A DNA stretch of 64,000 bases, taken from Candidatus Sodalis endolongispinus (lineage in GTDB: Bacteria; Pseudomonadota; Gammaproteobacteria; Enterobacterales; Enterobacteriaceae). Both the position numbers and the translations under genes were made by a program. The stretch spans positions 186,001 to 250,000 of the forward strand of contig NZ_JAFJYC010000002.1 of the NCBI RefSeq assembly GCF_018777395.1. The letters are read 5' to 3'. The notes beneath the pieces were generated by a model. The model saw only the letters and a program-made list of their open reading frames with translations, was not told the DNA's origin and did not search any database. Shown here piece after piece: positions 20,666 through 30,628 of this stretch. Every line of letters begins with the position of its first letter. Within the stretch, counting starts at the first letter, position 1.

Positions 20666-21484
20666 TCAAAAAAGCGTTTCCTGCTGTGGCCAGTGCGGCG
20701 CCAGGCCAATGGCGGGGATTTCTGCTGCCAGTTTTGTCCACAACCGCTGCGCCAGCGGCGGCGCATCAGCAACATCCGGCGTATGAATAAACAAAAATGG
20801 TGTACCCCGTTGAACCCACGCCGGTAAACGCGCCAGCCACGGCTGGAATAGCGCGACATTATCGTCAGGATCGTCGGCGCCGATAAAGCGTACCAGCGGC
20901 CGGTCGGCGGTCAGCACCGCATGTACTGGCAGCCGGGGTTTTTGTTGTTTGGCGGCGCGTAATGCCGGTGAGGTGGGCAGGGCAGCATGGACCGGACGGC
21001 TGTCGAGGATAACGCGGTTGACGCCCCGCTGTTGCAGGCCCTGATTCAGCGCACGTTCCTCGTCCTGCTTGGCGAAAAACGCCGGATGGCGTACCTCGAC
21101 GCCGTAATGAAACTCCGTCGGCAGCGCATCAAGAAAGGTCCAGAGGCTCCCCAGATCCGCCGGGCTGAATGCCGCCGGAAACTGTAGCCAGTATTGACCA
21201 ATGCGATCCGCCAGCGGCGCCAGGGTGGCGAAAAACGTCGCCAGCGGCGCTTGGAAATGGCGCAGGCCGCCATGATGGCTGATGGTGGCGGGGAACTTAA
21301 AGCAAAACCGAAAGGTTTCCGGCGTCATGGCGCGCCACTCGCGCACCCGCCCGGCGTCGGGCAGCGCATACAGCGTGGTATTACCCTCTACGCAGTTAAA
21401 ATGGCGGGCGTAATCCGCCAATGAACGCAGGCCATATTTACCCCAGCCGCTGTGCTGCCACTGGGGCAGGCCGATATAGAGCAT
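20666..21484 (-). CDS. yecE: YecE family protein (DUF72)
   Basis: A 272-residue protein with the TIM-barrel-like DUF72 fold, the same length as E. coli YecE; no activity is established. Conserved runs are YIGLPQWQHSGW, YARHFNCVEGNTTLYALP, FRFCFKFPATISHHG, the EVRHPAFFAK strand, GVNRVILDSRPVHA and PFLFIHTPD. I start at the ATG at 21484. The frame stays open for 49 codons further, but that extra part is translated from the 48-bp repeat tract upstream and is not protein-like. It is followed by yecN as in E. coli. Intact. Confidence 0.93.
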   Translation of the reverse strand: MLYIGLPQWQHSGWGKYGLRSLADYARHFNCVEGNTTLYALPDAGRVREWRAMTPETFRFCFKFPATISHHGGLRHFQAPLATFFATLAPLADRIGQYWLQFPAAFSPADLGSLWTFLDALPTEFHYGVEVRHPAFFAKQDEERALNQGLQQRGVNRVILDSRPVHAALPTSPALRAAKQQKPRLPVHAVLTADRPLVRFIGADDPDDNVALFQPWLARLPAWVQRGTPFLFIHTPDVADAPPLAQRLWTKLAAEIPAIGLAPHWPQQETLF

Positions 21485-21525
21485 AGTATCTCCGTAATAA
21501 CGGGGCCGGCCGTGTAGGCGACGCG

Positions 21526-21669
21526 CCGGCTCCAAAGCGGAGCGACCGCCAGCCGCAGGGGTCACCCGATGTTCCGGCTCCAAAGCGGAGCGACCGTCCG
21601 CCGTATCGGTTACCCGTCTCGCCGGCCCCAAAGCGGATTGACCGCCCGCCCGGAGTTATCCGGCGAGGG
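21526..21669. repeat. 48-bp tandem repeats, 3 copies
   Basis: The motif CCGGCTCCAAAGCGGAGCGA starts at 21526 and again at 21574, with a third variant copy (CCGGCCCCAAAGCGGATTGA) at 21622, giving an exact 48-bp period. The third copy overlaps the last codons of yecD. Because 48 is divisible by three, the tract stays open on the minus strand and falsely extends yecE. Confidence 0.88.
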
Positions 21670-22225
21670 CGGCGAGCACTTGCGCGCTGTGGCGCACCCG
21701 GCCCAAGCGCGGGAAGATATGCTGGAAGCTGCCGTCGTGCTGGGTCTTATCGTGGGCGCTGCAGATATCTTCCACCAGCACCAGTTCAAAGCCCAGTTCC
21801 CAGGCATTACGCGCGGTGGATTCCACGCCAATATTGGTTGAAATCCCCCCCAGCACAATCGTTTCGATCCCGCGCCGGCGCAATTGCATTTCCAACTCGG
21901 TGCCATAAAAGGCGCCCCACTGGCGTTTAATGATGCGGATATCGCTGTCCTGCGCCTTGAGATCGGCGGGAATGTCCCACCAGTTCGCCGGCAGGGTACC
22001 GCCGCTGGCGCTATCCACCGGTTGCTTCAGCGCGTCAGCGAAATCGGCCGACCAACCGACGCGCACCAGAAACACCGGCGCGTTGGCGTCACGAAAACCC
22101 TGCGCGAGGTCGGCGGCGCGTTTGACGACATCCTCAGCGCTGTGCGGTCCGCCGGCGAAGGGCAAAATCCCTTCTTGCAAATCGATAAGTACCAGGGCGC
22201 TACGTGAAGGATTGAGCGTTAACAT
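21656..22225 (-). CDS. yecD: Isochorismatase-like hydrolase YecD
   Basis: A cysteine-hydrolase superfamily protein of 189 residues (E. coli YecD 188). It shows [19 protein letters not shown] with the catalytic-type Asp, the [20 protein letters not shown] segment with the Lys, and the [20 protein letters not shown] loop. Most family members have Cys in this loop; YecD has the Thr-Asn variant, so whether it is a hydrolase is uncertain. I chose the ATG at 22225, which has GGGAGA about 8 bases upstream. The C-terminus ends in LAALAG within the edge of the 48-bp repeats, so the last residues may have been altered by the expansion. Confidence 0.92.
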   Translation of the reverse strand: MLTLNPSRSALVLIDLQEGILPFAGGPHSAEDVVKRAADLAQGFRDANAPVFLVRVGWSADFADALKQPVDSASGGTLPANWWDIPADLKAQDSDIRIIKRQWGAFYGTELEMQLRRRGIETIVLGGISTNIGVESTARNAWELGFELVLVEDICSAHDKTQHDGSFQHIFPRLGRVRHSAQVLAALAG

Positions 22226-22397
22226 GCGGGTCTCCCATGAGTGAATGATGCCCGGCAGCGGCAAGTCGGCCGCGCCGGTCAGCCAAGAGTATGTTACTCC
22301 AGGGCGGGAGTGACAGTGTCGCCACGGTGAATTTTGTTAATATTTATGAGAAGAAAGGCTAATTTCACCGGCCGGCGTACCGGCAACGCAGACGGGC

Positions 22398-22426
22398 TTA
22401 TGCTATGCCTGAAATTCCTTTATAAT
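22398..22426 (+). promoter_or_regulatory. Likely sigma-70 promoter of aspS
   Basis: A perfect TATAAT lies at 22421-22426, with a weak -35 (CTTATG) 17 bp upstream. The transcript would have a GC-rich leader of about 160 bases containing several inverted repeats before the aspS ATG at 22594. Confidence 0.5.
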
Positions 22427-22593
22427 GACCGCCTTTCAAACGCCGGCCCGTGCAGCGCGCACCTGCCGGCCGGTGATGCCGGGCACAGAATCCGGCGCCG
22501 GCTCGCCCGCGCCGGGCGCAGCCATTAATGAATAACAGCTCGTTTTATCCCATTCCGGCACCCGCTGACGGGCTGAATTTTAAGGATATCCTA

Positions 22594-24393
22594 ATGCGTA
22601 CTGTATATTGTGGACAGCTAAACCTGTCACATGTTGGCCAGGAAGTGACGTTATGCGGTTGGGTTAACCGCCGTCGCGATCTGGGCGGTCTGATTTTCAT
22701 CGACATGCGTGACCGGGAAGGCCTGGTGCAGGTATTTTTTGATCCCGACCGTCAGGATGCCTTTGCCCGCGCTGCCGAGCTGCGCAATGAATTCTGCCTG
22801 CAGTTGACGGGTATTGTGCGCGCCCGCCCGGACAGCCAGGTCAACAGTGATATGGCGACCGGCGCTGTTGAAGTAATGGCCACCGAGCTTACCATCATTA
22901 ACCGCTCAGAGCCTCTGTCCCTCGACAGCAACCAGAATAATACCGAAGAGCAACGGCTGAAATTCCGCTACCTCGATTTGCGCCGCCCGGTTATGGCGCA
23001 GCGCCTCAAAACGCGGGCGCGCATCGCCAGTTTCGTCCGCCGCTTCATGGACGCCGAAGGTTTTCTCGATATCGAAACACCGATGCTGACCAAGGCGACG
23101 CCGGATGGCGCGCGCGATTATCTGGTGCCCAGCCGGGTGCATAAAGGCAAATTTTACGCCTTGCCGCAGTCGCCGCAGCTGTTCAAACAATTGCTGATGA
23201 TGTCGGGGTTCGATCGTTACTACCAGATTGTGAAATGTTTTCGCGATGAGGATCTGCGCGCCGACCGTCAGCCGGAGTTCACCCAGATAGACGTTGAAAC
23301 CTCTTTCATGACCGCAACCCAGGTGCGGGAGGTGATGGAGCGGCTGATTCGCGATTTGTGGCGTGAGATTACCGGCGTTGACCTGGGCGTCTTCCCGCAA
23401 ATGACCTATGCCGACGCCATGCGCCGTTTCGGCTCCGACAAGCCGGATTTACGCAACCCGATGGAGCTGGTGGACGTGGCGGATCTGGTCAAGGACGTGG
23501 AGTTCAAGGTGTTCTCGGCCCCTGCCAGCGACAGCCAGGGCCGCGTCGCGGCCTTGCGCGTGCCCGGTGGTGCGCAACTGAGCCGCAAACAGATTGACGA
23601 GTATGGTAAATATATTGAAATCTACGGCGCCAAAGGGCTGGCGTGGATGAAGGTGAACCAGCGCGCCGCTGGCGTGGAGGGAATACAAAGCCCGGTGGCC
23701 AAATTCCTCGGGCCGCAGGTGATTGAATCGATCCTGGCACGCACCGGCGCCGCCGATGGCGATATCATTTTCTTTGGCGCGGACCGTAAAAGCGTCGTAA
23801 CCGATGCGCTGGGGGCGCTGCGTCTGAAACTGGGGCTGGATTTACAGCTCACGGCAACCGACAGCTGGGCGCCGCTGTGGGTCGTCGACTTTCCGATGTT
23901 CGAGGAAGACGGCGAGGGCGGGCTGGCGGCCATGCATCATCCGTTCACCGCACCGAAGGATATCGATGCCCAAACGCTTGCCGCATCGCCGACATCAGCC
24001 GTGGCCAACGCCTACGACATGGTGATTAACGGTTATGAGGTCGGCGGCGGTTCGGTGCGTATCCACCGCGGCGACATGCAGCAAACGGTGTTTGGTATTT
24101 TGGGCATCAACGAACAGGAACAGCAGGAGAAATTCGGTTTTCTGCTCGATGCGTTAAAATATGGCACGCCACCGCATGCGGGTCTGGCCTTTGGCCTTGA
24201 CCGGCTGGTGATGCTGCTGACCGGTACCGACAATATCCGCGATGTTATCGCATTCCCGAAAACCACCGCAGCGGCGGATCTGATGACCGAAGCGCCCAGT
24301 TTCGGCAATGCCGATGCACTTGCCGATCTGTCGATTGCGGTGGTCGGCAAAGGGCGGGAGCGATGGAAAGCGGTCGCTGATAATGCCCAATAA
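22594..24393 (+). CDS. aspS: Aspartyl-tRNA synthetase
   Basis: Class II aminoacyl-tRNA synthetase of the bacterial type, charging tRNA-Asp. From the ATG at 22594 (AAGGA 8 bases upstream) it has 599 residues. The OB-fold anticodon domain comes first ([22 protein letters not shown]). Then come class II motif 2 ([18 protein letters not shown]), the GAD insertion domain of bacterial AspS, and motif 3 (GLAFGLDRL). An in-frame ATG at 22528 would add 22 unrelated residues and is rejected. The last 11 bases overlap the nudB start. Intact, as expected for an essential gene. Confidence 0.96.
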   Translation: MRTVYCGQLNLSHVGQEVTLCGWVNRRRDLGGLIFIDMRDREGLVQVFFDPDRQDAFARAAELRNEFCLQLTGIVRARPDSQVNSDMATGAVEVMATELTIINRSEPLSLDSNQNNTEEQRLKFRYLDLRRPVMAQRLKTRARIASFVRRFMDAEGFLDIETPMLTKATPDGARDYLVPSRVHKGKFYALPQSPQLFKQLLMMSGFDRYYQIVKCFRDEDLRADRQPEFTQIDVETSFMTATQVREVMERLIRDLWREITGVDLGVFPQMTYADAMRRFGSDKPDLRNPMELVDVADLVKDVEFKVFSAPASDSQGRVAALRVPGGAQLSRKQIDEYGKYIEIYGAKGLAWMKVNQRAAGVEGIQSPVAKFLGPQVIESILARTGAADGDIIFFGADRKSVVTDALGALRLKLGLDLQLTATDSWAPLWVVDFPMFEEDGEGGLAAMHHPFTAPKDIDAQTLAASPTSAVANAYDMVINGYEVGGGSVRIHRGDMQQTVFGILGINEQEQQEKFGFLLDALKYGTPPHAGLAFGLDRLVMLLTGTDNIRDVIAFPKTTAAADLMTEAPSFGNADALADLSIAVVGKGRERWKAVADNAQ

Positions 24394-24828
24394 ACGCCCG
24401 GTTTCGGTGCTGGTGGTCATCTCTGCCGACGACAGCGGGCGGGTATTGATGTTACAGCGCCTGGACGACCCGGCATTCTGGCAGTCGGTTACCGGCGGTA
24501 TTGATGCCGGCGAACTTCCAGCGGCAGCGGCGCGGCGGGAAGTCCGTGAGGAGAAACCGGTTTCGATGTGACCGCCGGCGGGCTGACGCTCACCGATTGC
24601 CAGCGCTGTGTTGAGTTTGAAATTTTCAGTCATTTTCGCCACCGTTACGCCCCCGGAGTGACGCACAATACAGAATATTGGTTCTGTTTGACGCTACCCT
24701 GTGAGCAGGCGCCAATGCTGAGCGAGCATTTGATCTGGCGCTGGATGGCCGCCGCGGACGCCGCAGCGTTGACCAAATCCTGGAGTAACCGGCAGGCGAT
24801 TGAAGAATTTGTTATTCATCCGGCCTGA
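24383..24828 (+). pseudogene. nudB: NudB dihydroneopterin triphosphate hydrolase, frameshifted
   Basis: NudB is the Nudix enzyme that removes pyrophosphate from dihydroneopterin triphosphate in folate synthesis. The first part gives [31 protein letters not shown] and the start of the Nudix box (AAARREVREE). At about 24551-24556 the frame breaks: GAGAAACCGG carries two extra bases relative to a sequence encoding EETGFDV. The second frame resumes with TAGGLTLTDCQR, EFEIFSHFRHRYAPGVT and the end [11 protein letters not shown]. The Nudix box is therefore cut in half. It starts inside aspS and is followed by yebC. Confidence 0.9.
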
Positions 24829-24851
24829 AAAGGCTTTTTTCGGAGAGAAAT

Positions 24852-25595
24852 ATGGCAGGTCATAGTAAGTGGGCCAATACTAAGCATCGTAAAGCCGCAC
24901 AGGACGCCAAGCGCGGGAAGATTTTTACCAAGATCATCCGCGAACTGGTCACCGCCGCCCGTCTGGGCGGGGGCGACGCCGGTTCTAATCCCCGTTTGCG
25001 CGTGGCGGTGGATAAAGCATTAGCCAATAACATGACGCGCGACACATTAAACCGCGCTATCGCCCGCGGCGTGGGCGGTGATGACGATTCGCAGATGGAA
25101 ACAATCATTTACGAGGGCTACGGCACGGGCGGTACCGCGGTCATGGTGGAGTGCCTGAGCGATAACCGCAACCGTACCGTGTCCGAAGTGCGTCACGCGT
25201 TCACCAAAACCGGCGGAAATCTGGGTACTAACGGCTCTGTGTCGTATTTGTTCACCAAAAGAGGGGTCATTTCCTTTGCGCCGGGGCTGAGCGAAGATAC
25301 CATCATGGATGCGGCGCTCGAGGCCGGCGCCGATGACGTTATCACCCATGATGATGGGGCCATTGACGTATACACTACGCCTGAGGCTTTCGGTGAGGTA
25401 AAAGACGCGCTGGAAGCGGCCGGGCTGACGCCGGAAGCGTCGGAAGTGGCGCTGGTGCCGTCGACCCGCGCCGATCTGGATGCGGAGACTGCACCGAAAT
25501 TGCTGCGCCTTATCGACATGCTGGAAGACTCCGATGACGTGCAGGAAGTCTACCACAACGGCGAGATTTCCGACGAGGTGGCGGCGACCCTGTGA
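24852..25595 (+). CDS. yebC: YebC/TACO1 family translation factor
   Basis: A 247-residue cytoplasmic protein of the YebC/TACO1 family, one residue longer than E. coli YebC. Members have been described as DNA-binding regulators and, more recently, as factors that help ribosomes through difficult stretches. It opens with the family signature [22 protein letters not shown] (residues 2-20 shown in short: [19 protein letters not shown]). It continues with [16 protein letters not shown] and ends [26 protein letters not shown] precedes the ATG. It lies upstream of ruvC as in E. coli. Intact. Confidence 0.95.
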   Translation: MAGHSKWANTKHRKAAQDAKRGKIFTKIIRELVTAARLGGGDAGSNPRLRVAVDKALANNMTRDTLNRAIARGVGGDDDSQMETIIYEGYGTGGTAVMVECLSDNRNRTVSEVRHAFTKTGGNLGTNGSVSYLFTKRGVISFAPGLSEDTIMDAALEAGADDVITHDDGAIDVYTTPEAFGEVKDALEAAGLTPEASEVALVPSTRADLDAETAPKLLRLIDMLEDSDDVQEVYHNGEISDEVAATL

Positions 25596-25638
25596 TGACC
25601 GCGTCCCCGCCTTATCTCACGCGCTGGGCGGCAGCGGT

Positions 25639-26133
25639 ATGACGGTGATTCTGGGCATTGACCCCGGTTCGCGCATTACCGGCTATGGCATCGTGCGACA
25701 GGAAGGGCGTAAACTGACCTACCTGGGAAGCGGTTGCATCCGAACCAAAGTGGACGATTTGCCAACACGACTGAAGCTGATTTATGCCGGCGTCTCCGAA
25801 ATCATCACGCAGTTTCAGCCCGACTGTCTGGCGATAGAGCAGGTCTTTATGGCCAAAAACGCCGACTCGGCGTTAAAGCTGTGTCAGGCGCGCGGCGTCG
25901 CCATCGTGGCGGCGATGAATCTGGATTTACCGGTGTTTGAATATGCGGCGCGGCAGGTTAAACAAACGGTGGTCGGCAGTGGTGCGGCGGAAAAAAGTCA
26001 GGTACAGCATATGGTGCGTACCCTATTGACGCTGCCGGCTAACCCGCAGGCGGACGCCGCCGATGCGTTGGCTATCGCCATTACCCACTGCCACGTCAGC
26101 CAGAAGCCTTGCGCATGGGCAGCGGCGGGCTGA
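25639..26133 (+). CDS. ruvC: Holliday junction resolvase RuvC, C-terminus frameshifted
   Basis: RuvC cuts Holliday junctions together with RuvAB. The frame gives 164 residues (E. coli 173). The four acidic catalytic residues are present: Asp in LGIDPGSR, Glu in [14 protein letters not shown], and the two Asp in [11 protein letters not shown]. The last 10-16 residues differ. After THCHVSQ the frame reads KPCAWAAAG and stops, whereas the adjacent frame from 26108 reads [16 protein letters not shown] and stops at 26159, matching E. coli. One base has been lost near 26104-26108. The RNase H-like core is complete, so activity may persist. The yebB gene found after ruvC in E. coli is absent. Confidence 0.88.
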   Translation: MTVILGIDPGSRITGYGIVRQEGRKLTYLGSGCIRTKVDDLPTRLKLIYAGVSEIITQFQPDCLAIEQVFMAKNADSALKLCQARGVAIVAAMNLDLPVFEYAARQVKQTVVGSGAAEKSQVQHMVRTLLTLPANPQADAADALAIAITHCHVSQKPCAWAAAG

Positions 26134-26185
26134 ATCTGGCACGCGGCCGGCTACGTTAGGCGTCGGTGGCCGCGTGTTGAACTTC

Positions 26186-26212
26186 AGGCTGGATATCCAT
26201 CCAGCCTTTATT
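26186..26212 (+). terminator. Terminator between ruvC and ruvA
   Basis: The hairpin AGGCTGGAT-ATCC-ATCCAGCCT is followed by TTATT. The T run is short, so it may be weak. It separates ruvC from the ruvAB unit. Confidence 0.55.
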
Positions 26213-26267
26213 ATGTTATAAGCATAACCATCATAAGCAACAACCTGACGCGTAAAGGAAGGTCGAG

Positions 26268-26885
26268 GTGATCGGACGTCTCAGAGGCATCATTCTGGAA
26301 AAGCAGCCACCGCAGGTGCTATTGGAAACCCATGGAGTAGGTTATGAGGTTTTTATGCCGATGACCTGTTTCTATGCCCTGCCGGAAACCGGCCAGGAGG
26401 CGGTCATCTTCACCCATTTCTTGGTGCGTGAGGACGCCCAGTTGCTGTTTGGTTTTATTCATAAGCAGGAACGGGTGCTGTTTCGCGAACTGATTAAAGT
26501 GAACGGCGTCGGGCCGAAGCTGGCGCTGGCGATGTTGTCCGGCATGTCGGCGCAACAGTTTGTCAGCGCCGTGGAACGCCAGGAAATCAACGCGCTGGTG
26601 AGATTGCCCGGCGTCGGTAAAAAGACCGCGGAACGGTTGGTGGTGGAAATGAAGGACAGGTTTAAAGGCCTGTCCGGCGATCTGTTCGCGCCACAGGGCG
26701 CGGGTGAAAAGCCTGCCGCCATCGATGTGCAGACCCCGCCGGCCAGCCCCGAGAGTGAAGCGGTTGCCGCCCTGGTGGCGTTGGGTTATAAACCGCAGGA
26801 GGCAAGCCGAATGGTGAGCAAAGTGGCGAGCGCCTGCGCTGATTGTGAAATGCTTATCCGTGATGCGCTGCGCGCTGCGCTGTGA
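26268..26885 (+). CDS. ruvA: Holliday junction branch migration protein RuvA
   Basis: RuvA forms tetramers that hold a Holliday junction open for the RuvB motors. The protein has 205 residues (E. coli 203). It starts at a GTG (26268) with AAGGAAGG upstream. The N-terminal OB domain ([20 protein letters not shown]) is followed by two helix-hairpin-helix DNA-binding motifs ([14 protein letters not shown] and [16 protein letters not shown]). After a flexible linker, the C-terminal RuvB-binding domain begins ([20 protein letters not shown]). RuvB follows after 8 bases. Intact. Confidence 0.96.
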   Translation: MIGRLRGIILEKQPPQVLLETHGVGYEVFMPMTCFYALPETGQEAVIFTHFLVREDAQLLFGFIHKQERVLFRELIKVNGVGPKLALAMLSGMSAQQFVSAVERQEINALVRLPGVGKKTAERLVVEMKDRFKGLSGDLFAPQGAGEKPAAIDVQTPPASPESEAVAALVALGYKPQEASRMVSKVASACADCEMLIRDALRAAL

Positions 26886-26893
26886 GGTAGAGG

Positions 26894-27910
26894 ATGATAG
26901 AAGCCGATCGACTGATGAGTGCTGACGTGGTGACCCAGGAAGAGGTTATCGACCGCGCTATCCGCCCGAAAAAACTGGAAGACTATATCGGCCAGCCGCA
27001 CGTGCGCGAGCAAATGGAGATCTTCATTCAGGCGGCGAAAATGCGCGGCGACGCGATCGATCATCTGTTGATCTCCGGGCCGCCGGGGCTGGGTAAAACC
27101 ACGCTGGCGAATATTGTCGCCAATGAGATGGGGGTCAATCTGCGCACCACCTCGGGGCCGGTGCTGGAAAAAGCCGGCGATCTGGCGGCGATGCTGACCA
27201 ACCTCGAACCCCATGACGTGTTGTTCATCGATGAGATTCACCGACTGTCGCCGGTAGTAGAAGAAGTACTGTATCCAGCCATGGAGGACTATCAGCTGGA
27301 TATCATGATAGGCGAGGGGCCTGCCGCCCGCTCCATTAAAATCGAGCTACCGCCGTTTACGCTGGTGGGGGCCACCACCCGCGCCGGCTCGCTGACGCCG
27401 CCGCTGCGCGATCGTTTTGGTATTGTGCAGCGGCTGGAGTTTTACCAGACGAAAGATTTGCAGCATATCGTCAGCCGCAGTGCCGCCTGCCTGGCTCTGA
27501 ATATTACCGAAGGCGGCGCGCAAGAAATCGCCCGTCGGGCGCGCGGTACGCCGCGCATCGCCAACCGGCTGCTGCGTCGGGTGCGTGACTTCGCTGAAGT
27601 CCGGGCCGCGGGCCACATCACCGATGACGTGGCGGTGAGCGCGCTGAATATGCTTAATGTCGATACCGAAGGGTTCGATTTCATGGACCGCAAGCTGCTG
27701 CTGGCCATTATCGATAAATTTGTCGGTGGGCCGGTCGGCTTGGACAATCTGGCGGCGGCGATTGGCGAGGATCGGGAGACGATAGAAGACGTGCTCGAGC
27801 CGTTTTTGATTCAGCAGGGGTTCATACAACGCACCCCGCGCGGGCGCATCGCCACCGTGCATGCTTACCGCCATTTCGGGCTTGAGGGACATGGCGGCTT
27901 TCCCGAATAA
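26894..27910 (+). CDS. ruvB: Holliday junction branch migration ATPase RuvB
   Basis: Hexameric AAA+ motor that drives branch migration with RuvA. It has 338 residues (E. coli 336). Walker A is [11 protein letters not shown] (about 60-70), Walker B is [10 protein letters not shown], sensor 1 lies in [19 protein letters not shown], and the arginine-finger and sensor 2 region is [20 protein letters not shown]. The C-terminal winged helix ends [17 protein letters not shown]. Eight bases separate it from ruvA, so they form one operon. Intact, in contrast to the damaged end of ruvC. Confidence 0.96.
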   Translation: MIEADRLMSADVVTQEEVIDRAIRPKKLEDYIGQPHVREQMEIFIQAAKMRGDAIDHLLISGPPGLGKTTLANIVANEMGVNLRTTSGPVLEKAGDLAAMLTNLEPHDVLFIDEIHRLSPVVEEVLYPAMEDYQLDIMIGEGPAARSIKIELPPFTLVGATTRAGSLTPPLRDRFGIVQRLEFYQTKDLQHIVSRSAACLALNITEGGAQEIARRARGTPRIANRLLRRVRDFAEVRAAGHITDDVAVSALNMLNVDTEGFDFMDRKLLLAIIDKFVGGPVGLDNLAAAIGEDRETIEDVLEPFLIQQGFIQRTPRGRIATVHAYRHFGLEGHGGFPE

Positions 27911-27975
27911 TGCCGCACGGCACGGCCATGGCCTGCTATTTATCGCGCCGTTGACACGAGCGGCGCCGGGGTGTC

Positions 27976-28033
27976 CTGCGCGCGAACGAGGATTGTCCCG
28001 CGCGGCGGTGGGGTGATCTGCGCGCGAACGAGG
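27976..28033. repeat. 16-bp direct repeats, 42 bp apart
   Basis: CTGCGCGCGAACGAGG occurs at 27976-27991 and 28018-28033 in the gap between ruvB and znuB. The second copy ends just before the znuB stop codon. The sequence between is weakly similar, so this may be a two-copy 42-bp tandem repeat. Confidence 0.7.
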
Positions 28034-28034
28034 G

Positions 28035-28811
28035 TTATGAGCGCGTTTTCAGCATCAGGCTGAACAGAAACAGCACCGAGGCGCACAGCACCACGGACGG
28101 GCCGGCCGGCGTATCGTAGAGCGCTGAAAACGCCAGCCCACCGGTGACCGCCAGCGCCCCGGCCAGGGTGGCAAACACCGCCATTTGCTCCGGGCTGCGC
28201 GCGCAGCGGCGGGCGGCGGCGGGGATAATCAGCAACGACGTAATAATCAATGCGCCGACAAATTTCATCGCCAGCCCGATGGTCAGCGCCGTGACCAGCA
28301 TCAATAACAGCTTGATGCGGGGCAGGCGGATCACGTCGACGTGGGCCAATTCAGGACTGATGGTGACGGACAACAGCGCGCGCCATTGCCACAGGATAAG
28401 CGTCAATACCACCGCGCCCACCACGGCCACCAGCGCAATATCCTGCGGTGTGACCGCCAGTAGATCGCCAAACAGATATGCCATCAGGTCTACCCGCACC
28501 CCTTGCATCAAGCTGACCACTACCAGACCTAGCGAGAGCGACCCGTGCGCCAGGATGCCCAGCAGGGTATCGACAGCCAGTTGCGGGAAGCGTTCCAGCC
28601 ACACCAGTCCCAGCGCCAGCGTGACCGCAATCACCGCATAAAACGGATTGATATTCAGCAACAGACCGAAAGCGACACCCAAGAGTGAGGCGTTGGCGAG
28701 GGTATCACCAAAATACGACATCTTGCGCCAGACCACGAAGGCGCCAAGCGGACCGGCCGCCAGCGAAAGCAGCACGCCGGCACACCAGCCGGGCAGCAAT
28801 AATTCAATCAT
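28035..28811 (-). CDS. znuB: Zinc ABC transporter permease ZnuB
   Basis: Inner-membrane permease of the high-affinity zinc importer ZnuABC, of the metal-type ABC-3 family. It has 258 residues (E. coli 261) with about eight helices. Recognisable segments are [32 protein letters not shown] near the N-terminus (the ABC-3 signature region), FGDLLAVTP, and [22 protein letters not shown] residues in the coupling region. It overlaps znuC by 8 bases, so they are co-translated. The partner binding protein gene znuA is divergent and broken. ZnuB itself is intact. Confidence 0.94.
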   Translation of the reverse strand: MIELLLPGWCAGVLLSLAAGPLGAFVVWRKMSYFGDTLANASLLGVAFGLLLNINPFYAVIAVTLALGLVWLERFPQLAVDTLLGILAHGSLSLGLVVVSLMQGVRVDLMAYLFGDLLAVTPQDIALVAVVGAVVLTLILWQWRALLSVTISPELAHVDVIRLPRIKLLLMLVTALTIGLAMKFVGALIITSLLIIPAAARRCARSPEQMAVFATLAGALAVTGGLAFSALYDTPAGPSVVLCASVLFLFSLMLKTRS

Positions 28812-29571
28812 GGCGGCACTCTCCGGGCGGCTGCGCGGCCGGCATCACCTCGCCCTGCAAATCGTGGCGGTGATTGTGATGATGGCGGTAAATGGCGAGC
28901 TGCGACGATTCGCGATAGCCAAACATGGCAATAAAATCCGGATGGGCCGAGACTACTTCCGGCGTGCTGGAGCAGCAAATATGGCGATTAAGACACAGCA
29001 CTTCATCGGTTTTCGCCATCACCAGATGTAAATCGTGTGACACCATCAACACCCCGCAGCCGAGCGTACGGCGAAGGTTGTCGATTAAATCATACAACGC
29101 CACCTGACCGTTGACATCGACGCCCTGGGTCGGCTCATCCAGCACCAGGAGCTGTGGCGAATTAATCAGGGCGCGCGCCAGCAGCACCCGCTGCATTTCA
29201 CCGCCGGACAGCTTCTGCATTGGCGCATCGTGCAAATGTTGCGCCTGCACCCGGGCTAGCGCCGGTCCAATATCGCTTTTCTTCACCCCCGGTCGCAGAC
29301 GCATAAAGCGTTCGACCGTTAACGGCAGCGTGGGATCCAGATGAATTTTCTGCGGCACATAACCGATGCGCAGTTTGGGCTGGCGCGTTAGGGTACCGGT
29401 GTCGGGGGTTATAAGGCCGAGCACTATCCGCACCAGTGTCGACTTACCGTCGCCGTTCGGGCCGAGCAGAGTGAGGATGTGTCCGTTACGCAGGGTAAAA
29501 GAGATATCGTGCAGTACCGCTTTCCGGCCGAAGGTGACGGCAATGTGTTCAAGAGTTACCAAGTCGGTCAT
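28804..29571 (-). CDS. znuC: Zinc ABC transporter ATPase ZnuC
   Basis: Cytoplasmic ATPase of the ZnuABC zinc importer, 255 residues (E. coli 251). Walker A is GPNGDGKST, where most relatives have GPNGAGKST. The signature is [14 protein letters not shown] and Walker B is [12 protein letters not shown], followed by the switch His in VSHDLHLV. The C-terminus is rich in histidines (HHHNHRH), a possible metal-buffering tail. It is divergent from znuA with a Zur-like operator between, and overlaps znuB. Intact. Confidence 0.94.
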   Translation of the reverse strand: MTDLVTLEHIAVTFGRKAVLHDISFTLRNGHILTLLGPNGDGKSTLVRIVLGLITPDTGTLTRQPKLRIGYVPQKIHLDPTLPLTVERFMRLRPGVKKSDIGPALARVQAQHLHDAPMQKLSGGEMQRVLLARALINSPQLLVLDEPTQGVDVNGQVALYDLIDNLRRTLGCGVLMVSHDLHLVMAKTDEVLCLNRHICCSSTPEVVSAHPDFIAMFGYRESSQLAIYRHHHNHRHDLQGEVMPAAQPPGECRHD

Positions 29572-29597
29572 GATGATTACGGTTGTTAAATTGCCGC

Positions 29598-29613
29598 GTT
29601 ATTATAACATAAC
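29598..29613. promoter_or_regulatory. Likely Zur operator between znuCB and znuA
   Basis: The AT-rich inverted repeat GTTAT-TATAAC-ATAAC lies in the middle of the divergent znuC/znuA promoter region. E. coli Zur represses this same divergent pair through a similar palindrome containing GTTATA and TATAAC. Assignment rests on position and symmetry. Confidence 0.6.
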
Positions 29614-29644
29614 AATCCGCTTCGTTACCGATGAGTTTATTGCC

Positions 29645-30616
29645 ATGCCCGCTTCCCTTACCACCGCCGTGTTGCGCCCTGTCAACCGTTCCTGTCGTTT
29701 CGCCTTATGGGGTGTCGCATTGGGGGTCATGGCTTGTGTGCATGCCCAGGCTGCGGTCGTCAACTCTATCCGTCCGTTGGGGTTTATCGCCGCCGCCGTT
29801 GCCGATGGCGTGATGCCGGTGGAGGTGATTTTACCCGATGGCGCGTCGCCTCATGATTATGCGTTGCGGCCGACGGATGCGATGCGCTTGAAAAAAGCGG
29901 ATGTCTTGGTCTGGGTCTGGCCGGAGCTGGAGGCATTTTTATCCGGTCCCGCCTCATCAATGCCCGCCAATCGCCGTATTACCCTGGCAAGCCTGCCGGC
30001 TGTCACGCCGCTGCTGCAAAAAGGCGGCAAGGAATTGCATGAAAATCATTAACATGACGCTGATGACGGTCACGGAGACGGTCACCATCATGGTGAATAT
30101 AATATGCATCTGTGGCTGTCGCCGGCCATCGCTCAGCGCGCGGCGGAGGCGATACATGACCGTCTAATGGAGTTAATGCCCGAAAAGAAACAACTTTTGG
30201 ACGATAATCTGCGCAAATTCAACGTCGTCTTGACAAAAAATGACAAAAATATCGCTACAATGCTGGCACCCGTTCGCGCTAAAGGGTATTACGTATTCCA
30301 CGATGCGTATGGGTATTTTGAAACATACTATAGCCTGACGCCGTTAGGATATTTCACTGTCAATCCCGAAATACAGCCCGGCGCGCAGGCTTTACATAAA
30401 ATCAGAACACAGTTGGTTTCGCAAAAAGCGACCTGTATTTTTGCTGAGCCACAATTCAGGCCAGCCGTTATCAACGCCGTCGCCAGCGGGACAAACGTGC
30501 ATATAGGCACCCTGGACCCGTTGGGAATAGGTATCGCTTTGGACAAGGAAAGCTACGCGCGCTTCCTGTTGCAACTGTCGAACCAGTACGTGAGCTGCCT
30601 GGAAAAGAACACATGA
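29645..30616 (+). pseudogene. znuA: Zinc-binding protein ZnuA with an in-frame stop
   Basis: Periplasmic zinc-binding subunit of ZnuABC. It begins with a signal peptide (hydrophobic core RFALWGVALGVMA, cleavage near HAQA) and continues VVNSIRPLGFIAAAVADGV, then DGASPHDYALRPTDA with the first zinc His. A TAA at 30050-30052 interrupts the frame inside the His/Asp-rich loop (residues after LHENH). The same frame goes on [35 protein letters not shown], and ends YVSCLEKN as in E. coli ZnuA. A point change in a loop codon is the simplest cause. Normal termination would leave only about the first 135 residues. Confidence 0.9.
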
Positions 30617-30628
30617 GGATAGTCATTA

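Noticed and set aside
22906..23400. 164-codon minus-strand frame inside aspS
   Set aside because: It is the shadow of a conserved synthetase on the other strand, with no ribosome site or homology.
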